Positions 7,620-13,996 of a stretch of DNA of 14,056 nucleotides are shown here, in pieces. The notes under the pieces were generated by a model, which saw only the letters and a list, made by a program, of their open reading frames with translations, made no database searches and was not told where the DNA came from. A program made the translations under genes and the position numbers. The DNA comes from JAYTXL01 sp043742955. Lineage in GTDB: Bacteria; Verrucomicrobiota; Verrucomicrobiia; Limisphaerales; JAYTXL01. Every line of letters starts with the position of its first letter. Position 1 is the stretch's first letter. The stretch covers positions 1 to 14,056 of the forward strand of contig JAYTXL010000138.1 in assembly GCA_043742955.1 (NCBI GenBank). The letters are read 5' to 3'.

Positions 7620-7834
7620 CCAGCCTGCTGCCATCCCTCCCGGCTTACCTCGATTTCGTTCAGGATTTCCCTCAGCATACCGACGCCAATATCGCTGCCG
7701 TGCGGGTTGGGAATCGGCAATTTCATGGCGCCATTTACCATGTATTGATGTCTGCCACCCGCCAGGGGGCCTTCCCAACCCAGATTTCGAAGGCGCTTGA
7801 TAAAATCTCTTCGACTAATTGGTGTGAGGTGCAT
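7616..7834 (-). CDS. hicA: HicA-family toxin-like protein (YcfA-like, dsRBD fold mRNA interferase)
   Basis: 72 aa from the ATG at 7834. A TTG at 7888 would add 18 residues that do not look like the family. The sequence follows the HicA pattern: an N-terminal helix SRRDFIKRLRNLGW (8-20), a loop, the catalytic-type GGRH with His29, strands QYMV and KLPIPNPHG, then the helical REILNEIEVSREGW. HicA toxins cleave mRNA through this single histidine, and all core elements are present, so the gene appears intact. It is encoded opposite to its presumed partner HicB and shares the CTAG stop tetranucleotide. The alternative that this is an orphan YcfA-like protein and the neighbour an unrelated HicB-like protein is less likely given the physical overlap. 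Confidence 0.75.
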   Translation of the reverse strand: MHLTPISRRDFIKRLRNLGWEGPLAGGRHQYMVNGAMKLPIPNPHGSDIGVGMLREILNEIEVSREGWQQAG

Positions 7835-7871
7835 ACATATTTTGGGCAACTTGGTTGATCGAGCAAAACAC

Positions 7872-7886
7872 GAAGCACGCTGCTTC
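7872..7886. repeat. Short palindrome upstream of the hicA-like gene
   Basis: GAAGCA-CGC-TGCTTC, 6-bp perfect arms around 3 bases, 38 bp before the hicA start on the minus strand. It could be an operator or a 5' leader hairpin. No protein can be matched to it. Confidence 0.3.
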
Positions 7887-7953
7887 AACCAGCTTTATCA
7901 CAGCATATAGGATATAACATTCCGGCTTCCTCGATGGCATTGGTCTGAGTTAC

Positions 7954-7959
7954 CATAAT
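7954..7959 (+). promoter_or_regulatory. Possible -10 element of the SIS-domain gene
   Basis: CATAAT (5 of 6 to TATAAT) lies 6 bp before the ATG at 7966, which would put transcription initiation at or next to the start codon. I see no convincing -35 at 16-18 bp, so confidence is low. Confidence 0.28.
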
Positions 7960-7965
7960 TGAACA

Positions 7966-8757
7966 ATGACACCGACCGCTGACTATTTTGATCGCTGCCG
8001 CAAATTGCTGGGCGCAGTGGAACAGCAGCAGGCAGGCATCCAGCAGGCGGCGGATTGGTTCGCGGCAACCATTCTTGCCGGTCGCATGGTGCATCTGTTT
8101 GGCTCGGGTCACAGCCGGATTCTGGTCGAGGAAATGTGGCCGCGCTACGGCTCGTTCCCGGGCTTCAATCCCATCGTCGAACTCTCGCTCAGTTTCCACA
8201 ATATGGTGGTGGGCCCAAACGGCCAGCGGCAGGCGATGTTTCTGGAAAATGTTCCCGGGTTGGCCGAGCGCATTCTCCGGAATTTCGACCTGTCGACGCT
8301 CGACTGCGCGCTCGTGGCCTCGTCGAGCGGCTGCAATGTGGTGCCGATTGAGATGGCCGAACAGTTTCGAAAACGCGGGGTCAAAGTGGTCGCGATCGTC
8401 AGCCGCCAACATTCTGAAGCCAGCACGAGCCGCCATGCCGGCGGCCAGAAACTGCAAGATTTCGCTGATCTGGTGCTCGATACCGGCGCGCCGGTGGGGG
8501 ACGCGATGGTCAAGATTCCCGGACTCGACACCCCCGTGGCGCCCGGTTCGACCATCGGCGGCTGTTTGCTGGTGAATGCCATCAAAGCGGAAGTCGCCGC
8601 CCGGCTCACCCGCGCCGGGCAGCCGCCGAGGGTGCTTACGGCCACTGCCCTGGTCGGTGCCGAAAAGGCCACAAAACTATTCGAGGCGGCCTACGACGAA
8701 CATGCGCGACGTCTCGCCGGGCTTTATGCCAGCCTGGGTCAACCAGCCACCGACTGA
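7966..8757 (+). CDS. SIS-domain protein (UPF0309-like sugar isomerase-domain protein)
   Basis: 263 aa; the ATG is followed directly by the N-terminal helix that precedes the SIS domain. SIS domains bind phosphosugars. The phosphosugar loop is visible as HLFGSGHSRIL (44-54) and as the second half ALVASSSGCNVVPIEMAE, with the Ser-rich turn that contacts the phosphate. The region WPRYGSFPGFNPIVE and the later DxGAPxGDAM and PGSTIGGCLLVNAI segments are typical of the UPF0309 group, whose members are annotated as sugar isomerases without a proven substrate. Amino-sugar phosphates are the usual guess. Only 4 nt separate its stop from purU, so the two are very likely one transcript. The ROK kinase two genes upstream could supply a phosphosugar (inference). 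Confidence 0.85.
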   Translation: MTPTADYFDRCRKLLGAVEQQQAGIQQAADWFAATILAGRMVHLFGSGHSRILVEEMWPRYGSFPGFNPIVELSLSFHNMVVGPNGQRQAMFLENVPGLAERILRNFDLSTLDCALVASSSGCNVVPIEMAEQFRKRGVKVVAIVSRQHSEASTSRHAGGQKLQDFADLVLDTGAPVGDAMVKIPGLDTPVAPGSTIGGCLLVNAIKAEVAARLTRAGQPPRVLTATALVGAEKATKLFEAAYDEHARRLAGLYASLGQPATD

Positions 8758-8761
8758 TTTT

Positions 8762-9598
8762 ATGAGGAACCAAGTTTTGCTGGTCGAATGCGTGGATGGG
8801 CCCGGTCTGGTGCACACTATTACGGGCGTGTTGTTCCAGGCAGGGGTCAACATTGTCGGCAATCATGAGTTTGTGGACGGCGAATCAGCGCGGTTCTTCA
8901 TGCGCACCGAGTTTGCCGGCGCGCCGGACGGCGCCGCGCTCGTCGCCAGCCTGACGCGGGTGTTGCCCGCGGACGCCTGGGTGCGCCTGCACCAGTCGGA
9001 GCGTCGCCGACTCGTGGTGTTCGCCTCGATCGAACATCATTGCCTGGCCGACCTGCTGGTGCGCCATGCGTATCAGGACATCAACGCGGACATTGTGGCG
9101 GTGGTCAGCAATCACGACACCCTCCGTCCGCTCGCAGACAAATTTGGCGTCCCGTTCCATCATGTCCGGCACGAAGGCAAAGCGCGCGCCGAACATGAAA
9201 CCGAAATTCTCGCCCTGCTGGAAACCCTCCAGCCGGAGTATCTGGTGCTGGCCAAATACATGCGCATTCTCACGCCGGCCTTTGTCACTCGCTGGCGGCA
9301 GCGGATTCTTAACATTCACCACTCGTTCCTGCCGGCTTTTGCGGGCGCCCGGCCGTATCATCAGGCGTTTCAACGCGGTGTGAAAGTCATCGGCGCCACG
9401 GCGCATTTTGTGACCGACCAGCTCGACGAAGGCCCGATCGTGGTCCAGCAGGTCATTCCGGTGGACCACACACACGCCCCGGCGGATCTGGCGCGGGCCG
9501 GGCGCGATGTGGAGCAGATTGTGCTGGCCCGCGCACTGCAGCTCGTGCTGGAGGATCGTGTGTTCCTGTGCGGAAATCGTGCCATCATCTTTGACTAA
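8762..9598 (+). CDS. purU: Formyltetrahydrofolate deformylase
   Basis: 278 aa from the ATG at 8762, 4 nt after the SIS gene; the N-terminus then begins directly with the ACT domain (NQVLLVECVDGPGLVHTITG). Residues about 1-80 form the regulatory ACT domain and 85-278 the formyl-transferase-like catalytic domain. The catalytic set is present: Asn184 and His186 in NIHHSFLPAF and Asp222 in LDEGPIV, with GARPYHQAF between. PurU hydrolyses 10-formyl-THF to formate and THF in the cytoplasm, balancing the one-carbon pool. In Escherichia coli the formate feeds PurT. Members of the family are about 280 aa, so it is full length. The neighbouring methionine synthase-like gene uses the same folate pool or its methyl groups. 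Confidence 0.95.
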   Translation: MRNQVLLVECVDGPGLVHTITGVLFQAGVNIVGNHEFVDGESARFFMRTEFAGAPDGAALVASLTRVLPADAWVRLHQSERRRLVVFASIEHHCLADLLVRHAYQDINADIVAVVSNHDTLRPLADKFGVPFHHVRHEGKARAEHETEILALLETLQPEYLVLAKYMRILTPAFVTRWRQRILNIHHSFLPAFAGARPYHQAFQRGVKVIGATAHFVTDQLDEGPIVVQQVIPVDHTHAPADLARAGRDVEQIVLARALQLVLEDRVFLCGNRAIIFD

Positions 9599-9649
9599 AC
9601 AATGCGGGCGCTCCACGAGCGACTCTTCCTAACTTATCCTTCATCCCCC

Positions 9650-10711
<1,062 letters not shown>

Positions 10712-10875
10712 CCACGGATGAAACCCGGCATGAATGCCCATAAGGTACGCGGATGGACCGGGGTTAAACGGTTGGGCGGCGCTTCAATTCCTGTGGTATC
10801 CAGGCACTCATTAGTAAATCACATTTTCCCCCTCCGGGATTATTCCGGGTTCCCTCCGCGGCTGGATTTTGCCCG
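10712..10875. other. Intergenic spacer before the UlaG-like gene
   Basis: 164 bp with an AT-richer patch at about 10805-10830 that could hold the promoter of the downstream gene. I see no convincing -35/-10 pair, terminator hairpin or RNA structure. Confidence 0.5.
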
Positions 10876-11757
10876 ATGAAATTGCCGTTGCTCCAGGACG
10901 ATGTGTTTCTCGCGGACGTGCGCGCGGCCGCGCACGAGCCAAGCCAGCTGAACCTCTGGTGGCTTGGTCAAAGCGGATTCCTGGTGCAGTGGCAGGGCAA
11001 ACACCTGTTGCTGGATCCGTATCTATCCGACTCGCTCACGCAAAAATATGCACGCACCGACAAACCGCATGTGCGGATGACCGCGCGCGTCCTGGCACCG
11101 GAGCGATTGGATTTCATCGACGTCGCCACCTCGAGCCACAACCACACCGACCATCTTGACGCGGAGACGCTGGTGCCTCTGCTGCGCGTGAATCCAAAAT
11201 TGGAACTGGTCGTGCCGGAGGCGAACCGGCTGTTCGCGGCGGAGCGTTTAGAGGTGGCGCCGGAACGGTTGCGGGGTCTCGACGCCGGCCAGTTCCTGGA
11301 GGTTGCGGGGTTTCGAATTCACGCCGTGCCGGCGGCTCACGAACAGGTGGAACGGGACAAATCGGGCCGTTGCATTTACCTGGGCTACGTCGTTGGTTGC
11401 GGGCCGTGGACGATTTATCACAGCGGCGACACGGTGCCGTTCGCAGGCCTGGCGGAGGCGCTTAAGCCCTTCCAGATTGACGTGGCCCTGCTGCCGATCA
11501 ACGGCCGGTCGCCGGAGCGGCGCGTGGCCGGCAATCTCTGGGGGCGCGAGGCAGCGGCGCTGGGCCAGGAGATCGGCGCGCGGCAGGTGATTCCGTGTCA
11601 TTATGATTTGTTCGAGTTCAACACCGCCTCGCCCGATGAATTTGTGGTGGCGTGCGGAAAACTCGGCCAGCCATATTGCGTGCTGAAAAATGGCGGATGC
11701 TGGAGCAGTGGAGAATTGTTGCGGATGGAGCGCCGGTCTCCGACCCGGCTCGGTTGA
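10876..11757 (+). CDS. Metallo-beta-lactamase-fold hydrolase, UlaG-like (L-ascorbate-6-phosphate lactonase family)
   Basis: 293 aa, ATG 10876. The metal site is complete: SHNHTDHLD with His88, His90, Asp92 and His93, then His155 in PAAHEQ, Asp185 in YHSGDT and His242 in IPCHYDLF. The order and the GQSGFL and LDPYLSD lead-in match the UlaG branch, cytoplasmic lactonases of about 350 aa. This one is shorter because the N-terminus begins close to the first strand, so the lactone-hydrolase role is inferred and other sugar-lactone or phosphodiester substrates are possible. The C-terminus is odd: the last 9-10 codons (MERRSPTRLG and the TGA) are read from the left arm of a 71-bp inverted-repeat element, so the native 3' end has been replaced or extended by the repeat. 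Confidence 0.85.
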   Translation: MKLPLLQDDVFLADVRAAAHEPSQLNLWWLGQSGFLVQWQGKHLLLDPYLSDSLTQKYARTDKPHVRMTARVLAPERLDFIDVATSSHNHTDHLDAETLVPLLRVNPKLELVVPEANRLFAAERLEVAPERLRGLDAGQFLEVAGFRIHAVPAAHEQVERDKSGRCIYLGYVVGCGPWTIYHSGDTVPFAGLAEALKPFQIDVALLPINGRSPERRVAGNLWGREAAALGQEIGARQVIPCHYDLFEFNTASPDEFVVACGKLGQPYCVLKNGGCWSSGELLRMERRSPTRLG

Positions 11758-11797
11758 GCCAGTCACACAAACGTGCCGGATCGGAGACCGGCGCTCC
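11727..11797. repeat. 71-bp inverted-repeat element, copy 1
   Basis: Arms 11727-11752 and 11772-11797 (26 bp each, 24 complementary) flank a 19-nt loop. It differs at 4 of 71 positions from copy 2 at 12786-12856. The left arm starts inside the 3' end of the UlaG-like gene. On the minus strand the C-A mismatch becomes a G-U pair, giving 25 of 26 paired positions. No transposase lies nearby, so a REP-like or MITE-like origin is possible. Confidence 0.9.
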
Positions 11798-11841
11798 AGT
11801 CGACGGAACGGCCGCGCGGCACTTCAAAATTCTCCAGCTTG

Positions 11842-11868
11842 GTAGGAGACGAGGTGACGAGTCTCTGA
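11842..11868 (-). repeat. Degenerate inverted copy of the CTCTGCACGTCGTCTCCT motif
   Basis: The 27 bp match the reverse complement of 12101-12127 at 22 positions, including an 11-bp core GTAGGAGACGA. With the copy at 12101 it brackets the 28-bp inverted repeat as a roughly 230-bp wide inverted pair. Confidence 0.6.
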
Positions 11869-11945
11869 TTTCTTTGATTTTGTGGAGTGGTTTCATAAAA
11901 GCTGTGGCCGAGTTCCGAAGGCGGGCAGAAAAATTCCGCGAGGTT

Positions 11946-12024
11946 TTGGACTGCGGCGGTCCTCTGCCGCTTTGGCGTCGTCAGCCCGGCCGTGGTAAAG
12001 CGGCAGAGGACCGCCGCAGTCCAA
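11946..12024. repeat. Perfect 28-bp inverted repeat with 23-nt loop
   Basis: Arms 11946-11973 and 11997-12024 are exact reverse complements over 28 bp (core GGACTGCGGCGGTCCTCTG). There is no T run after it on either strand, so it does not look like an ordinary intrinsic terminator. It is unrelated in sequence to the 71-bp elements. Confidence 0.95.
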
Positions 12025-12100
12025 GCGCTGCCGCGTAGTTCATCCGCGCCCAGCGCTCGCGTCGGCTACAGAATTCCTAAAATCGCTCTGGCGGGAAAAG

Positions 12101-12127
12101 TTAGAGGCTCTGCACGTCGTCTCCTAC
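12101..12127 (+). repeat. CTCTGCACGTCGTCTCCT motif, copy 2
   Basis: Contains the exact 18-bp core CTCTGCACGTCGTCTCCT, ending about 24 bp from the 3' end of the HEAT gene (minus strand). The same core recurs at 13112-13129, just downstream of the next minus-strand gene. Confidence 0.8.
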
Positions 12128-12149
12128 TATTTTAAGGGGCGGTTGGCGG

Positions 12150-12641
12150 TCAATTGTCCTCAGGTTCGTCTGGTTTGGCCTGCGCAAGGATCGCATTTAT
12201 TGCTTTCTGCGCGTCGCTCTGTAATTCCGGGTCGGAAAGGTAGCGCCGTATTTGCGGAAGGACAGGGGTGACTGTTTTGCCGAGCGCCTGGAAGGCCCCC
12301 ACCGCTTGGATACGCCTCATTTCACCGTCAAGATAATGAACAGTGAACACGGACTGCCTGCTCGCGATGGAAATCAATGTTGACTTTGCCTGGGAATGCT
12401 CGGCACCAAGCTCGCGAACCAAGAAAGGCAGTGCATCGGTACCGAGGTTTTTCACGGCTGTGTCCGCTGCCTCTCGGTCCAAGCCAGTGTGACTCCCGAT
12501 ACCTCCGTAACCTTCCTCCAGCCACGAGCTGAGTGGACGTCCGTCCCAACTTGGTTCCTTGTGTGTCGCGAAAATCGTTGTGATGGCCATGCAGACCAAC
12601 GCGACGAGGCTGATAAAAACAATGATGCGGCGACGACGCAT
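12150..12641 (-). CDS. Small membrane-anchored HEAT-repeat protein
   Basis: 163 aa, ATG at 12641. An N-terminal RRRR followed by a hydrophobic stretch (residues 6-25) acts as a signal anchor; there is no clean lipobox. EPSWDGRPLSSWLEEGYGG (30-48) is the short segment that commonly precedes HEAT repeats in secreted verrucomicrobial proteins. Two to three HEAT-like helical pairs follow (AADTAVKNLGTDALPFLVREL; MRRIQAVGAFQALGKTVTPVLPQI; DPELQSDAQKAINAIL). The protein ends in an acidic tail (PDEPEDN). It is shorter than most relatives with this lead-in, so it may be a naturally short or reduced member. Function: probably protein-protein scaffolding outside the cytoplasm, partner unknown. It is isolated between repeat elements, with a recognisable promoter upstream. 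Confidence 0.7.
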   Translation of the reverse strand: MRRRRIIVFISLVALVCMAITTIFATHKEPSWDGRPLSSWLEEGYGGIGSHTGLDREAADTAVKNLGTDALPFLVRELGAEHSQAKSTLISIASRQSVFTVHYLDGEMRRIQAVGAFQALGKTVTPVLPQIRRYLSDPELQSDAQKAINAILAQAKPDEPEDN

Positions 12642-12686
12642 GTTGGTAAATGCTGGCTTAAGGCTCAGGTTAGAGTTAACGACTGA

Positions 12687-12715
12687 ATCATGCCTAAAAA
12701 ACCAAATACTTTCAA
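12687..12715 (-). promoter_or_regulatory. Possible sigma70-type promoter of the HEAT gene
   Basis: On the minus strand TTGAAA (12715-12710, 5 of 6) and CATGAT (12692-12687, 4 of 6) are separated by 17 bp. Transcription would start near 12680, giving a leader of about 40 nt before the ATG at 12641. Pattern match only. Confidence 0.4.
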
Positions 12716-12785
12716 CTCTTCGTCAAATTGTAAACTCCGGCAAATCCGATTTTGACGGTTCAATTGCAGTTTCCTGAGTGCGGAC

Positions 12786-12856
12786 GGAGCACCAGTCTCC
12801 GACCCGGCTCGGTTGAGCCAGTTACACAAACGTGCCGGGTCGGAGACCGGCGCTCC
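12786..12856. repeat. 71-bp inverted-repeat element, copy 2
   Basis: Arms 12786-12811 and 12831-12856, loop 12812-12830, 4 differences from copy 1. The arms pair at 23 of 26 positions on the plus strand; two of the three mismatches are A-C and turn into U-G pairs on the minus-strand RNA. Same orientation as copy 1, so the two copies are direct repeats 1059 bp apart around the HEAT gene. Confidence 0.9.
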
Positions 12857-12921
12857 GAGGGCCGCACACCACCAGAAATCATCTGCTCGGGTGTGCCTCG
12901 GCGCGTTCCCACTCATCCCGG

Positions 12922-12942
12922 CCTTCTCCCTCGGGGAGAAGG
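12922..12942. repeat. Hairpin CCTTCTCC-CTCGG-GGAGAAGG
   Basis: Perfect 8-bp arms with a 5-nt loop. A related but less perfect pyrimidine/purine hairpin lies at 13028-13052. The two together resemble a dispersed intergenic element of about 130 bp with hairpins at its ends. Confidence 0.6.
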
Positions 12943-13027
12943 GAAAGCGGCCCTTTTACAGGTCACTTCATCGTGGTCTTTCGCGAATCCAGCCGCGGTA
13001 ATTCTGCGAGCAGCAGGAACAATGTCT

Positions 13028-13052
13028 CCTTCTCCCGGCGGGAGGGGGAAGG
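13028..13052. repeat. Imperfect hairpin related to the one at 12922
   Basis: CCTTCTCCC, a short GC loop, then GGGAGGGGGAAGG. Pairing is possible with bulges. It shares the CCTTCTCCC arm with the 12922 hairpin. Confidence 0.4.
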
Positions 13053-13111
13053 GATTGCAATCGGCGCAACGCATTTTAATTGGAAACTGTTTTTGATAAT
13101 CACTCCCGCGA

Positions 13112-13131
13112 CTCTGCACGTCGTCTCCTGC
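13112..13131 (+). repeat. CTCTGCACGTCGTCTCCT motif, copy 3
   Basis: The exact 18-bp core is at 13112-13129, ending 7 bp from the stop codon of the TIM-barrel gene on the minus strand. Weak similarity to copy 2 continues through the following ATTTT into both 3' gene ends. Confidence 0.8.
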
Positions 13132-13136
13132 GATTT

Positions 13137-13976
13137 TCATTTGCAGTTGGCTTTCAGTTTTCCCTTGAGGAAGGCGACGCTGGCGGGTGTTTCGCTTTCA
13201 TTCAGCCCGTGCAGGATCAAGGCACCGACAAATTGTTCCCGGCGCAATCGGGCGACATAATGGTCCCAGTCAATGATGCCGCGCCCTGCGCCCCGGCCAT
13301 CAGGGAGCGCGTCAGCACCGAGTTCCTTCGCGTGGGCGAGGACAACATCCGGACCGAGCAGGTCAAACGCTTCATCCAAAATGTCCCGCATGCGCGGCCG
13401 GTCGCCAGGATGAAATAAATTCGCGGCGTCCATCACCACTTTCAAGCGCGGCGATTTCAATTCATCGAGCAGCCGGCGACACTTTTTCGCGGAATTCACC
13501 ACATTGGCGGTCTCGGGTTCGATGCCCAGCGTGACGTTGTGCGCCTCCGCCGTGGCGAGCGCGTTGCCCAGACTGTCCAGCAAATCCCGCCAGGCATCTG
13601 GCGAAGAATTGTCCGGATGCCGCCGCCACATATCCGCCGGATCGCGCGTGCCGGTGCACAGGGTGATGACCGGTGCGCCCAGTTCTACGCAGGCCGCGGC
13701 GAGAATTGGAAGGCGGCGCAATCCATCGCGGCGCTGGGCCAAATCCGGGTGAATCAAATTGAAGGTGCCGGAAACGGCGGCGATGCGAATCCGTCGCGCG
13801 GCCAGTTCGCGCCGGATGGTTTCCACGACCGCCGGGTCGATCCGCTCGGGAAGCGTGGGCAGGCCGACGCAGGCGAAGTTGAACTGAATGCAATGAAGTC
13901 CGTGAGCCGCCACGGCGTCGAGGGTTTCGATGAACGTGGATCGGGAGAACGTTTTTGCGAAGATGCCGAGTTGCAT
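13137..13976 (-). CDS. Sugar phosphate isomerase/epimerase-like TIM-barrel protein (xylose isomerase-like)
   Basis: 279 aa from the ATG at 13976, immediately before the first barrel strand (MQLGIFAKTF). A GTG at 14000 overlaps the upstream stop codon and is a possible alternative. The AP-endonuclease-2/xylose-isomerase-like fold is shown by the four expected metal ligands on successive strands: Glu153 (LGIEPE), Asp183 (VVMDAANLF), His215 (LAHAKE) and Glu260 (LHGLNE), plus the GRGIIDW loop (231-237) near the substrate. Such proteins isomerise or epimerise free or keto sugars and polyols and are often encoded beside Gfo/Idh/MocA oxidoreductases, as here (gap 20 nt). Intracellular; there is no signal peptide. 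The exact substrate cannot be assigned. Confidence 0.88.
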   Translation of the reverse strand: MQLGIFAKTFSRSTFIETLDAVAAHGLHCIQFNFACVGLPTLPERIDPAVVETIRRELAARRIRIAAVSGTFNLIHPDLAQRRDGLRRLPILAAACVELGAPVITLCTGTRDPADMWRRHPDNSSPDAWRDLLDSLGNALATAEAHNVTLGIEPETANVVNSAKKCRRLLDELKSPRLKVVMDAANLFHPGDRPRMRDILDEAFDLLGPDVVLAHAKELGADALPDGRGAGRGIIDWDHYVARLRREQFVGALILHGLNESETPASVAFLKGKLKANCK

Positions 13977-13996
13977 CGGAGTGGCCGGGTTTCGCC

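Larger units (their letters stand above)
11758..12149. other. Gene-free stretch of the repeat island
   Basis: 392 bp between the UlaG-like and HEAT genes. It holds the rest of inverted-repeat copy 1, an 11842-11868 motif that is the approximate reverse complement of 12101-12127, and the perfect 28-bp inverted repeat at 11946-12024. No plausible gene is visible. Confidence 0.7.
12642..13136. other. Gene-free stretch of the repeat island
   Basis: 495 bp. It contains the proposed promoter of the HEAT gene, the second 71-bp inverted repeat, two purine/pyrimidine hairpins (12922-12942 and 13028-13052) and a copy of the CTCTGCACGTCGTCTCCT motif next to the stop of the TIM-barrel gene. Short open frames here are made by repeat sequence and are not credible genes. 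Confidence 0.7.

Noticed and set aside
11727..11797. Insertion sequence end
   Set aside because: No transposase frame lies between or near the two copies and no flanking target-site duplication is evident, so a full IS is not supported.
11946..12024. Intrinsic terminator for the UlaG-like or HEAT gene
   Set aside because: The stem is far longer than usual, about 190 bp from the UlaG-like stop and 125 bp from the HEAT stop, and has no T run on either strand.
11652..12038. 128-codon plus-strand frame across the inverted repeats
   Set aside because: Most of it is translated repeat sequence (GSETGAP and RRSPSAAA runs); overlapping frames on the other strand read the same palindrome.
12752..13096. 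114- and 142-codon plus-strand frames around 12.75-13.26 kb
   Set aside because: Built from the 71-bp repeat and pyrimidine-rich hairpins; no domain, and part overlaps the TIM-barrel gene antisense.
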